From Zea mays (taxonomy: Eukaryota; Streptophyta; Magnoliopsida; Poales; Poaceae), in the NCBI RefSeq assembly GCF_902167145.1, contig NW_023367289.1, forward strand, positions 1 through 64,000: a stretch of 64,000 bases of DNA, written 5' to 3'. The stretch's first letter is position 1. The number at the start of each line of letters is the position of its first letter. This document shows, piece by piece, positions 26,033 through 36,200 of this stretch. The notes under the pieces were generated by a model that saw nothing but the letters and a program-made list of their open reading frames with translations, was not told the origin of the DNA and ran no database searches. Both the position numbers and the translations under genes were made by a program.

Positions 26033-26365
26033 GGTGAACAGTATCCCCGTACTGTTCACGCTGACTTGGCATTCGCTTTTTGCGTCACGCTTGTACTGTC
26101 ATTTCCTTCCGATTGAAGGTACACTTGTAGTTCAATAATATTTTTGTTTATGCTCAATAATAATATATGATTGTTCATGTTTTCTTTTACATTCTTTATA
26201 TTTCATCCTTCGTCATTGTTTGATGAATTTATGAAGGTATGTCCTTCATAACCTTCGTCCGCAAGTCATTACATCCTAAGGGAAATAATGCTTCGGAGGA
26301 CGAAGGATATTAACGATTAACATTTTCTATGTTGCCTTGTTCTTAACTCTTAGCACTTGAGAACA

Positions 26366-27056
26366 GTATTTTGCCAGGAAGCCACCACAAACGCTGGAAA
26401 AGCTGCTCCAGAAGATGGACGAATACATTCGAGCTGACAATGATTTTCGTCAAAGAAGGGAGGAGGCTTTCAGGTTTTCTGAAATGACCAGGGGCTTCGC
26501 AGGAAGGTTTTACCCGAGGCATGTCAGGTCAATTCACAATTCTACTCAGAATGATGATAAAGGGAGTCAGCAACAAAGGCCACAATACTCCTCACAGGCT
26601 TCAGGGCAACAGCAAAGCTCCTTCTGACCTCCAGCTCCAAGAGGCAGAGGCGCCAGGGGCTTCGGAGGAAGATTTGGCGACCAACCGAGAAGAATCTTTT
26701 GCTTATTCTGCGGTGAGAACAAAGGCCATACCACCAGGATGTGCCATGTTACTATTCAGAAGCAAAAGGAAATAGCTGAAGCAGCAGCACAACAGGCTCA
26801 GCCGAAGCAGGTCATGCATACAGCTTCGTATCATTCGCCCTACATCCCAGAATATGTGGGTAATCATCCTGCAGTTTCTGTTGCTTCGGCGAGTCAGCCT
26901 CAAGCTTCCTGGCAACAGCCTCCGCCTCCACCTCCGTTGCAACAAGGCCAGCAGCCAGAAGGGAGCCAGTATACTCCACACCAGAGGGACTTCAGAGAGC
27001 AGTCCGAAGCTCGTACAGTCAATAGCACTGTGCCAGAGTCAAAGCACATCTATTGA
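26366..27056 (+). pseudogene. gag: gag C-terminal remnant with zinc knuckle, interrupted by one TGA
   Basis: One + frame runs from about 26367 to the TGA at 27054-27056. It starts YFARKPPQTLEKLLQKMDEY, typical of the end of the gypsy gag domain, then passes an R/E-rich stretch, a Q-rich stretch, an RG-rich stretch (PRGRGARGFGGRFG), a zinc knuckle CLFCGENKGHTTRMC, and a P/Q-rich tail. Gag forms the virus-like particle and binds element RNA. The spacing in the knuckle is C-x2-C-x5-H-x4-C, one residue longer than the common form. A TGA at 26625-26627 stops the frame after SSF; both sides are in the same frame, so this is a single nonsense change, perhaps CGA to TGA by loss of a methylated C. The N-terminal half is missing because of the deletion at 26365/26366. 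No pol frame follows. The copy cannot make a full Gag. Confidence 0.85.
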
Positions 27057-27339
27057 CGAATATCCTACCTTAGTAGCAATCTTTTTCATTCAGTTTTATT
27101 TTCTGTAATAAAGGACATTGTTTAGGTTTCGTGTAAGTAGTTTCGTTAATTCCTACAAAAAATATGTTGTTTTCTCCACAGGCCTAAATTGATTGAAATT
27201 CAAAGACTTGTGGTAATAAGAAGGACCTTCGAACTATCAAAAATTCTTCGAAGCAACAAAAAGTCGTTCTAACGAACGCAGAGTAAGTTTGACGAAGTCA
27301 CAAAAAGCCGCTCCGAAGGGAGCGCAGTGTAAGTTTTCT
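27057..27339 (+). other. Non-coding retroelement interior after gag
   Basis: No credible coding frame. An AATAAA at 27107-27112 could be a polyadenylation signal. From about 27285 degenerate words such as AAGTCACAAAAAGCCG and GCTCCGAAGGGAGCGCAG lead into the tandem repeat that follows. Confidence 0.6.
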
Positions 27340-27538
27340 GCTCCAAAGTCGTTCCAAAAGGAATGCAGAGCATACAGCGAAAAGTCAACGCTGATACCGC
27401 CTAAGTAAAAGGCAAAGAAGCTCCAAAGTCGTTCCTAAGGGAATGCAGAGCTTACAGCGAAAAGTCAACGCTGATTCCGCTGAAGTAAAAGGCGAAGAAG
27501 CTCTAAGGGAGGCTTACAGCGAAAAGTCAACGCTGATT
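27340..27538 (+). repeat. 80-bp tandem repeat, 2.5 copies
   Basis: Copies start at 27340, 27420 and 27500, each beginning GCTCCAAAG or GCTCTAAGG and sharing TACAGCGAAAAGTCAACGCT. The first two are a full 80 bp with a few changes. The third has lost about 13 bases near its start and breaks off after CGCTGATT. Tandem repeats in this place are a feature I recall for Grande elements. Confidence 0.85.
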
Positions 27539-28011
27539 CACAAAAAGACTATGTGTTTTATCGCGCAGACATGCGTGTACCTTCGGAATATCACCTTACA
27601 TATCATAACATCATCACATCATCTTTGCATAACATAAGCATCATACATCATAATGCATGTGGCATAAGAAAGAGATATGACATTAATCTTCGGGAAAACG
27701 CTTTGAAAAAGGGGCAAATCATGCCGTCACAAGGAGAAACAATATTGATTTCTGAAGTATAGCCTTGAAGAATGTTTCTACGAAGCTTCAACACTTTTTC
27801 AGGATACTTCGGATATTGTTGTGATAAATGGTAATTCTTCTTCACGAAGCATGAAAAGAAGGGAAGGTGTTTTTTCGCCAAAGACTCAAAAACGGTACGT
27901 GTGTAAAGTTTCATGCATCGTAAAGAATTGAATAACAAAAATAGATATATTACATTTGGGGTTACAAAATGTTTCGTTATATTACATTTCAGAAGTTTTT
28001 TACAAAAATGC
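27539..28011 (+). other. Non-coding retroelement interior, CAT-rich, probably 3' region of the antisense gene
   Basis: No supported frame on either strand. 27598-27665 is rich in CAT/ATC words. Reading on the - strand, just after the inferred stop of the antisense gene, are TTTTTGTAAAAAAC and TTTTGTAACCCC. Such TGTA-rich motifs are common before plant polyadenylation sites, so the antisense transcript may end around 27900-28000. Confidence 0.45.
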
Positions 28012-31000
28012 TTAATCCTCTCTCAAAACGACTTCTGCAGCCTCATTCAGGAGCCGATTGACGACTTCGTCCATAATATCTTCGGCCATCTTTTTAATTT
28101 CATCGTCCCCCTTCGGCTGAGGGCCCGAAGGCGCTTTAGTCGGATCTGAAGCAAGATACGGCTACATTGCTATCACAAATCGCAAACAAATCTTAAAACC
28201 TAAGATTACAACACGATAAAAATCATTACTTAATACCTAATTGACCTTCAGTCTCTACGCTCTTTTCAGCAGCCTCAGCTACTTCTCTAGCATCATGAAT
28301 GCCCTTTTCACTTCTTCGAATAATTTCTCCGGCCATTTCTCGGCCACCATTATCCCAGATATCGGTAAAAATTTTTCCACCAATTATACTAGCTTCGGCC
28401 GAAGGATCCCTTGCATCTTCGAAGGACAAAGTAGCTTCGGTTTGTGCTAAAATTTTTACGTGTTCGCAGCCCTTCTTTTCTAAGATGGAGGCAATCCCTC
28501 TGGCACCAGAGAAGGCGCATATATCTCCTCGGCTATTTAAAATTTCTTCGAAGGCTTCAGCTTCGTGGTCAATCCATTCAATGACACCTTCGGGGTTGCC
28601 TCTCGAAAAGTTTTCCTCACTTGAAAATGCGCCGACCTTGGCGAAGCTAGCTTTTAACTTCTTAACACAATCTATAGATCTGTTGTAGCATCTCTTTTTA
28701 GACGAACGAAGCTCTTCAACAGTCACTTCTAGGTGATCTGCCCATTGATCGCTGAGTTCACGCTTTGTTTCTTCAAGTACGCGTTCTTCCTTGGCTCTGG
28801 CCAGTTGTTTCCGAAGGTCTTCAATTTCACGCTTCTGAGCTTCAGCTTGACTTTTAAAAGCAGCTTCGTCTTCCTTTATTTTATTTATCAATGAGTATAA
28901 TATTTTATCTTTTTCAAGACCTTCGTTCCTCAGTTCAATTACTTCGGAACGAAGGTTGCTCAGGGCTATAGTACATCCTTCGTCCTCAGCATCTTTCTGT
29001 GCCCTGAGGGCATTGCTGAGTATCAGGCCCTGCAAACAGGAATATGTCTGTGTCAATAGGTTTAAACAAACGAAAAATTTTGAACTCAACAAAAAATACA
29101 AGAATTTCATTTGTCGCACCTTTAAGCTGTTGTAAGCTAGACTGTCAGCTAGATCGTTCTTTGACAACACCGAAAGTCCGTCTTCTAAAGTTGGGAATCC
29201 GAAGCTTCTGCTCATCTCCCGACAGACAGAAATTTCCTTGCTGTCGGGGAGACAATACAAGAAGTCTTCTTCTCCACTGCCATTAAATATTAACGCCCCC
29301 TTTGGATAATTCAGTTTTTGGGCATAGTGCTGGGCCTCTTGTTCTTCTTTTTCTGATAATTTTTTCCCCGAAGCATGACGAAAAATATAATCACGAATTT
29401 TGGGGGATGCTTTGGGGGCAACAACACCGGTTTTTTCAACAAAAGTTGGCTTTGTTATTTTTTCTGCCTCACTTTCCAAAGGTTTTACCTTTGCGGGCTC
29501 TGAGGGCCCAGCTTCGGCTTCAGCCCCTTGCTCTGGAACTTTAGAACCAGAAGTTTCAACTGTTGTTTCAGGAGTAACAGCAGCCTTCTTCGGAGGTGTG
29601 CTCGAAGATTTGATCGTTTCCAGTACATCTAGCACATTAGCCATTCTCTTTCTCTTCGGAGTTACGGCTGGCACTTTTTCATTTTTTGCTGTCCCAATGA
29701 TTGCTGTAGGACTCAAAACTTCTGATGTTTTGGAGCCCTCAGTTGCTTCCTTTACCTCTTCCATTTTTTCTGTGAATGGCGCTTCGGCCTTCTCTTTCGT
29801 TTCTGGTAACAAAATCTTTGATTGCTCCAATTTTGTCTTTGTTGGCACTTCGGCCGTTTCTGCGACTTCTGGCAGCAAAGTTGGCTCGGCTGGTTTTTCG
29901 GTTTCGGTGGCCGAAGAAGTTTCTCCGGTAAACTCAGGCACCGAAGCTGGTTCAATATAGCGCGGCCGATGCGTAAGAACCTTTATCTTCTTCCTTTTCG
30001 GTTCTGGCTCGCTAGGAGCAGCTGCAGTTTCTTCTTTTGCAGAGGTTGTGTTTTTTCTCTTCTGCCTTCGAGTGGGATAGCAATAGTCAGGGTAGACAAA
30101 CCCGATGGCATCAAATACCCGATTCAGCCTCTTCTTTTTTCGGCCTCCGAAGGCTGCTGACATTGCAGTATCTTCAGCCTTCGAGTAGGTCCCAAGCAGC
30201 TCGTCACTTAAATTATCAATGCTTTTCAACCACTCATCATCTGGCTCAATAAATTTATCTCCAAACTTAAAAGTGTACTTAAACCTGATAAGTCCACCTT
30301 CGTCGGCCTCTTTAATGGTTTCTTGTGGCATTTCCCATTTCTCCGCAAGCGGCCACACCCTGAAGGTGATATGCTCTTGTACTAAGTCCCTTGTTCCTAT
30401 AAAAGAACAGACAATGCTGAAGGCTCTCTGGCATTCTTCGGCAGCTTCATTCATTTCAACCTTTGGCCTGCGAAGGCCGAAGCTTTGCCAAATATGGCGC
30501 ATAATTATACCCTTGATGTCTTCTCGTGCTTTCAGATCATTTTTTACATAGAACCATTCTGTCATCCAGCCGCTGGGCCATCTTTTCCGAAAAGTTGGCA
30601 CGGGGCAGCTTGACCCAGACCGAGAAACAAAATTGTAGCAGCCAAAGTTATTGTGATACTGTTCCTTACCCCAAGGTATTGTCTCGTATGATAATTCGTG
30701 CATATTGCAGAAACTTTTTGCATCAGGCTTCAGACCTTGGCTTCGCACGGCCCACACGAAGATATTAAGCCTTATGATTGCCTCGGGGGTGAGTTGGTGA
30801 AGATAGACTTCAAAAATCTTCAGCACCTCCACGACGAAGCTGCTCAAGGGTAATCGCAGCCCAGCCTTCAAAAAGCTTCGGAACACTACGACTTCATTCT
30901 CTTCGGGGTGTGGGCAAGTCTTCTCCCCTTCGTCGGCCCTCACAACGGACAAATCCCGGAAATACCTTCCTCTCATGTTAACAAGATGATTCTCTTTGAT

Positions 31001-31249
31001 AGTTGATTTACCATAAACTGAATGGCTTGGTCGCCAGGGGCGATCTTCGGAGTCTTCGCCACCGCTGTCCACATCATAACTTTCACTGTCACCAGTATCT
31101 TCAGACAGCCCTTCCAGAATCTCCTTGGTGATTTTTTCTGTGTTGGTCTTCGACATCGCTATAAGAAATCCTAAGTTCTTCTCTTCATCAAGACTCAGCT
31201 TCATCTCAGCAGCAGCCTTCTTAGCAGCTTCAGACATCTTCGAAAACAC
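28012..31249 (-). CDS. Antisense gene of the retroelement, Transposase_28-like (putative gypsy-type transposon) protein, two likely introns
   Basis: The uninterrupted frame from ATG at 31249 to TAA at 28226 is 1007 codons. The start is chosen because it is the first ATG after a TATA box and begins the frame (MFSKMSEAAKK). Residues about 100-310 (RSFLKAGLRLPL to FRVWPLAEKW) resemble the plant family called putative gypsy type transposon (Pfam Transposase_28). Next come basic patches (KKKR near 371, PKRKKIK near 420), a long A/E/P/T/S-rich and probably disordered part to about 610, and a coiled-coil-like E/K/L/R-rich part from about 770 to 870. Residues 711-740 look like a retained intron and the end looks like another donor (separate entries). 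With both removed the protein would be about 1018 residues and end AAEVVLRED at 28012. The molecular function is unknown; despite the family name I see no catalytic motif. It runs opposite to the element, like gene 23 of Grande as I recall it. Confidence is high for the gene, moderate for the exon structure. Confidence 0.75.
28146..28236 (-). other. Likely second intron in the antisense gene (91 nt) leading to a short last exon
   Basis: The donor is CAATTAG|GTATTAAG at 28236 and the acceptor is CTTGCTTCAG|ATCCG at 28146. The donor leaves one base of a codon and the acceptor supplies two, giving GAT. The following frame reads DPTKAPSGPQPKGDDEIKKM and on to TAA at 28012-28014, 44 codons from CCG including the stop. 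The open downstream frame and its acidic, helical composition match the rest of the protein. Without splicing the protein ends QLGIK. A different acceptor (ATGTAG at about 28164) would not keep the frame with this donor. Confidence 0.6.
29030..29119 (-). other. Likely phase-0 GT-AG intron in the antisense gene (90 nt)
   Basis: On the - strand the text is AAAG|GTGCGACA at 29119 and CTGTTTGCAG|GGCCTG at 29030. It is exactly 90 nt, T-rich and without a stop, so the frame stays open even when unspliced. The 30 residues it would encode (VRQMKFLYFLL to YSCLQ) are hydrophobic and unlike the charged, helical flanks NSLK and GLILSNALRAQ. Removing it joins these flanks in frame. Confidence 0.7.
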
Positions 31250-31530
31250 TAAAAAACTGTTTTCAAAGCCGAAGCTTCAAAGCTAAAAGCTTAGCAAATC
31301 ACAGTGCACAAGAGCTAAAAATTGAGTGAGCGGGAGTGGTTGGCCAGAAAGCGTGCAAAATGAGTTTGCGGTATGGCCGTATTTATACGCTCGGTGCGTT
31401 GAAAGCTGAAAGACCCCACTTGTCATTGAATGTTGCTATTCTAGCAAAGGGAAGGTGTTTTTTCGGACCTTCGGCGTAAAGCCTTCGTCCATATCGCAAT
31501 CTAAATTTATTATTTCGAACAAATTAATAT
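31250..31530 (-). other. Leader and promoter region of the antisense gene
   Basis: A 281-bp non-coding stretch between the ATG and the polypurine tract. It contains the TATA box and CTTCG-rich text. I found no other coding frame. The word GGGAAGGTGTTTTTTCG near 31451 also occurs near 27862 at the other end of the antisense gene region. Confidence 0.5.
31380..31387 (-). promoter_or_regulatory. TATA box of the antisense gene
   Basis: TATAAATA on the - strand (context GCGTATAAATACGG), about 131 bases before the ATG at 31249. This leaves room for a 5' leader of about 100 bases. The position just inside the right LTR means the gene has its own promoter and does not need the LTR. Confidence 0.65.
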
Positions 31531-31531
31531 T

Positions 31532-31543
31532 GCGAGGGGCTAC
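31532..31543 (+). other. Polypurine tract for plus-strand priming
   Basis: GCGAGGGGCTAC immediately before the right LTR. A purine-rich block at this place is the usual start point for plus-strand DNA synthesis in LTR retrotransposons. The run is short but its position is exact. Confidence 0.7.
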
Positions 31544-32185
31544 TGTTGGGGACCTTCGGCGTCCGAAGGTCCTCAAAAACAGGATTTAACAGTATTCCTG
31601 CAGTACAATGTGTAAACAGGTATCCTCGGACTAAAGTCAGCATTGCAGTAGACCGGAATAATACGAAGGTTGACTCAGAGCCGAAGGTGCGAGCAGGAAA
31701 GCTTCGGCGCGACAGCAAAGAGTGGAACCGACTTAAAGATGAAAAGGCTATTCAGACCTCAATAGACTACTATAGAGTTATTATCAAATGTAAAGGGCAT
31801 GAATGTAATTTTGTAAGGGCTGTGTCCCGTGTCTATAAATAGGTGAACAGTATCCCCGTACTGTTCACGCTGACTTGGCATTCGCTTTTTGCGTCACGCT
31901 TGTACTGTCATTTCCTTCCGATTGAAGGTACACTTGTAGTTCAATAATATTTTTGTTTATGCTCAATAATAATATATGATTGTTCATGTTTTCTTTTACA
32001 TTCTTTATATTTCATCCTTCGTCATTGTTTGATGAATTTATGAAGGTATGTCCTTCATAACCTTCGTCCGCAAGTCATTACATCCTAAGGGAAATAATGC
32101 TTCGGAGGACGAAGGATATTAACGATTAACATTTTCTATGTTGCCTTGTTCTTAACTCTTAGCACTTGAGAACAAGTCCCCAACA
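31544..32185 (+). repeat. Right (3') LTR, 642 bp, complete
   Basis: Runs from TGTTGGGGAC to GTCCCCAACA, so its ends form a perfect 10-bp inverted repeat. By eye it is identical to the left LTR over all 631 shared bases. It repeats the hairpin at 31550-31572 and the TATA box at 31834-31841. Confidence 0.95.
31834..31841 (+). promoter_or_regulatory. LTR TATA box (right LTR)
   Basis: TATAAATA, the same position in the LTR as at 26025. Transcription from here would read out of the element into the satellite in block D. Confidence 0.65.
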
Positions 32186-32190
32186 CCCCA
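32186..32190 (+). repeat. Target site duplication, right copy (CCCCA)
   Basis: Matches 25730-25734. Removing the element and one CCCCA restores a normal monomer junction ACAACCCCCATTTTGCCG. Confidence 0.95.
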
Positions 32191-33263
32191 TTTTGCCGAA
32201 AATAGCCATGAATGACCATTTTCAATAATACCGAAGGCTAACACGTACGAGTTTTTAACCAAGAAATGGTTTCCACCAGAAATCCAAGAATGTAATCTAT
32301 GGCAAGGAAACATATGTGGGGTGAGGTTTATGAGCCTCTAGTCGATGATAAATGGCCACACAACCCCCATTTTTTATGAAAATAGCCATGAGCGACCTTG
32401 AAAATAGCCATGAGCGACCATTTTCAATAATATTAGAGGCTAAGACCTACGGATTTTTGACCAAGAAATGGTGTCCACCAGAAATCCAAGAATGTGATCT
32501 ATGGCAAGGAAACATATGTGGGGTGAGGTGTATGAGCCTCTGGTCGATGATCAATGGCCACACAACCCCCATTTTTGTCGAAAATAGCCATGAATGACCA
32601 TTTACAATAATACAGAAGGCTAACACCTACGGATTTTTGACCAAGAAATGGTCTCCACCAGAAATCCAAGAATGTGATCTATGGCAAGGAAACATATGTG
32701 GGGTGAGGTGTATGAGCCTCTGGTCGATAATCAATGGCCACACAACCCCCATTTTTGTCGAAAATAGCCATGAACGACCATTTTCAATAATATCGAAGGC
32801 TAACACCTATGGATTTTTGACCAAGAAATGGTCTCCACCAGAAATCCAAGAATGTGATCTACGACAAGGAAACATATGTGGGGTGAGGTGTATGAGCCTC
32901 TGGTCGATGATCAATGGCCACACAACCCCCATTTTGCCGAAAATAGCCATGAATGACCATTTTCAATAATACCGAAGGCTAACACGTACGAGTTTTTAAC
33001 CAAGAAATGGTTTCCACCAGAAATCCAAGAATGTAATCTATGGCAAGGAAACATATGTGGGGTGAGGTTTATGAGCCTCTAGTCGATGATAAATGGCCAC
33101 ACAACCCCCATTTTTTATGAAAATAGCCATGAGCGACCTTGAAAATAGCCATGAGCGACCATTTTCAATAATACTAGAGGCTAACACCTACGGATTTTAG
33201 ACCAAGAAATGGTCTCCACCAGAAATCCAAGAATGTGATCTATGGCAAGGAAACATATGTGGA

Positions 33264-36200
33264 GTGAGGTGTATGAGCGTCTGGTCGATGATCAATGGCC
33301 ACACAACCCCCATTTTTGTCGAAAATAGCCATGAACGACCATTTTCAATAATACCGAAGGCTAACACCTACGGAATTTTGACCAAGAAATGGTCTCCACC
33401 AGAAATCCAAGAATGTGATCTATGGCAAGGAAACATATGTGGGGTGAGGTGTATGAGCCTCTGGTCGACGATCAATGGCCACACAACCCCCATTTTTTAT
33501 GAAAATAGCCATGAGCGACCTTGAAAATAGCCATGAGCGACCATTTTCAATAATACTAGAGGCTAACACCTACGGATTTTAGACCAAGAAATGGTCTCCA
33601 CCAGAAATCCAAGAATGTGATCTATGGCAAGGAAACATATGTGGGGTGAGGTGTATGAGCGTCTGGTCGATGATCAATGGCCACACAACCCCCATTTTTG
33701 TCGAAAATAGCCATGAACGACCATTTTCAATAATACCGAAGGCTAACACCTACGGATTTTTGACCAAGAAATGGTCTGCACCAGAAATCCAAGAATGTGA
33801 TCTATGGCAAGGAAACATATGTGGGGTGAGGTGTATGAGCCTCTGGTCGATGATCAATGGCCACACAACCCCCATTTTTGTCGAAAATAGCCATGAACGA
33901 CCATTTTCAATAATATCGAAGGCTAACACCTACGAATTTTTGACCAAGAAATGGTCTCCACCAGAAATCCAAGAATGTGATCTACGACAAGGAAACATAT
34001 GTGGGGTGAGGTGTATGAGCCTCTGGTCGACGATCAATGGCCACACAACCCCCATTTTGCCGAAAATAGCCATGAATGACCATTTTCAATAATATCGAAG
34101 GCTAACACCTACGGATTTTTGACCAAGAAATGGTCTCCACCAGAAATCCAAGAATGTGATCTACGACAAGGAAACATATGTGGGGTGAGGTGTATGAGCC
34201 TCTGGTCGACGATCAATGGCCACACAACCCCCATTTTGCCGAAAATAGCCATGAATGACCATTTTCAATAATACCGAAGGCTAACACGTACGAGTTTTTA
34301 ACCAAGAAATGGTTTCCACCAGAAATCCAAGAATGTAATCTATGGCAAGGAAACATATGTGGGGTGAGGTTTATGAGCCTCTAGTCGATGATAAATGGCC
34401 ACACAACCCCCATTTTTTATGAAAATAGCCATGAGCGACCTTGAAAATAGCCATGAGCGACCATTTTCAATAATACTAGAGGCTAACACCTACGGATTTT
34501 AGACCAAGAAATGGTCTCCACCAGAAATCCAAGAATGTGATCTATGGCAAGGAAACATATGTGGGGTGAGGTGTATGAGCGTCTGGTCGATGATCAATGG
34601 CCACACAACCCCCATTTTTGTCGAAAATAGCCATGAACGACCATTTTCAATAATACCGAAGGCTAACACCTACGGATTTTTGACCAAGAAATGGTCTCCA
34701 CCAGAAATCCAAGAATGTGATCTATGGCAAGGAAACATATGTGGGGTGAGGTGTATGAGCCTCTAGTCGATGATCAATGGCCACACAACCTCCATTTTTG
34801 TCGAAAATAGCCATGAACGACCATTTTCAATAATATCGAAGGCTAACACCTACTGATTTTTGACCAAGAAATGGTCTCCACCAGAAATCCAAGAATGTGA
34901 TCTACGACAAGGAAACATATGTGGGGTGAGGTGTATGAGCCTCTGGTCGACGATCAATGGCCACACAACCCCCATTTTGCCGAAAATAGCCATGAATGAC
35001 CATTTTCAATAATATCGAAGGCTAACACCTACGGATTTTTGACCAAGAAATGGTCTCCACCAGAAATCCAAGAATGTGATCTACGACAAGGAAACATATG
35101 TGGGGTGAGGTGTATGAGCCTCTGGTCGACGATCAATGGCCACACAACCCCCATTTTGCCGAAAATAGCCATGAATGACCATTTTCAATAATATCGAAGG
35201 CTAACACGTACGAGTTTTTAACCAAGAAATGGTTTCCACCAGAAATCCAAGAATGTAATCTATGGCAATGAAACATATGTGGGGTGAGGTTTATGAGCCT
35301 CTAGTCGATGATAAGTGGCCACACAACCCCCATTTTTTATGAAAATAGCCATGAGCGACCTTGAAAATAGCCATGAGCGACCATTTTCAATAATACTAGA
35401 GGCTAACACCTACGGATTTTAGACCAAGAAATGGTCTCCACCAGAAATCCAAGAATGTGATCTATGGCAAGGAAACATATGTGGGGTGAGGTGTATGAGC
35501 GTCTGGTCGATGATCAATGGCCACACAACCCCCATTTTTGTCGAAAATAGCCATGAACGACCATTTTCAATAATACCGAAGGCTAACACGTACGAATTTT
35601 TAACCAAGAAATGGTCTCCACCAGAAATCCAAGAATGTAATCTATGGCAAGGAAACATATGTGGGGTGAGGTTTATGAGCCTCTAGTCGATGATAAATGG
35701 CCACACAAGCTCCATTTTTTATGAAAATAGCCATGAGCGACCTTGAAAATAGCCATGAGCGACCATTTTCAATAATACTAGAGGCTAACACCTACGGATT
35801 TTAGACCAAGAAATGGTCTCCACCAGAAATCCAAGAATGTGATCTATGGCAAGGAAACATATGTGGGGTGAGGTGTATGAGCGTCTGGTCGATGATCAAT
35901 GGCCACACAACCCCCATTTTTGTCGAAAATAGCCATGAATGACCATTTTCAATAATACCGAAGGCTAACACCTACGGATTTTTGACCAAGAAATGGTCTC
36001 CACCAGAAATCCAAGAATGTGATCTATGGCAAGGAAACATATGTGGGGTGAGGTGTATGAGCCTCTAGTCGATGATCAATGGCCACACAACCCCCATTTT
36101 TGTCGAAAATAGCCATGAATGATCATTTTCAAAAATACCAAAGGCTAACACGTACGGATTTTTTACCAAGAAATGGTCTCCACCAGAAATCCAAGAATGT

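Larger units (their letters stand above)
25735..26365 (+). repeat. Left (5') LTR, 631 bp, missing its last 11 bases
   Basis: Starts TGTTGGGGACCTTCGG and matches the right LTR, as far as I can read, base for base up to TTGAGAACA. There the right LTR continues AGTCCCCAACA, but this copy goes straight into GTATTTTGCCAGG, which is gag coding sequence. The LTR end and the primer binding site that should follow it are therefore absent. A frame of about 98 codons inside the LTR is present in both copies but resembles nothing I know and is not called. Confidence 0.93.
25735..32185 (+). mobile_element. Ty3/gypsy-type LTR retrotransposon, Grande-like, internally deleted, non-autonomous
   Basis: Two LTRs flank a 5.2-kb interior, and a CCCCA target duplication surrounds the whole. 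The interior reads: C-terminal gag with zinc knuckle on the + strand; an 80-bp tandem repeat; a long gene on the - strand; a purine-rich tract; the right LTR. I find no protease, reverse transcriptase, RNase H or integrase. The layout of a roughly 630-bp LTR, tandem repeats after gag and a spliced antisense gene is what I remember for Grande of Zea. The full element there is about 13-14 kb, so this copy is about half length. The family name is an inference; a related non-autonomous family is the alternative. The element inserted in the ACAACCCCCATTTTG part of an R monomer. Confidence 0.9.

Noticed and set aside
25440..26033. 197-codon + frame running from satellite into the left LTR
   Set aside because: A chance fusion across the insertion junction. 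The LTR part is the same 98-codon frame found in the right LTR and the satellite part is repeat shadow.
26703..26981. 92-codon - strand frame over gag
   Set aside because: Antisense shadow of the P/Q-rich gag tail. The + frame has a recognisable zinc knuckle.
29400..29960. 186-codon + frame over the antisense gene
   Set aside because: Shadow of the - strand gene in its low-complexity A/E/P/T/S-rich part. It has no supporting start context and conflicts with the 1007-codon frame.
31546..31842. 98-codon frame in both LTRs as a possible small gene
   Set aside because: It lies upstream of the LTR TATA box, so the element RNA would not contain it in the 5' copy. It resembles no protein I know, and identity between the copies only reflects LTR identity.
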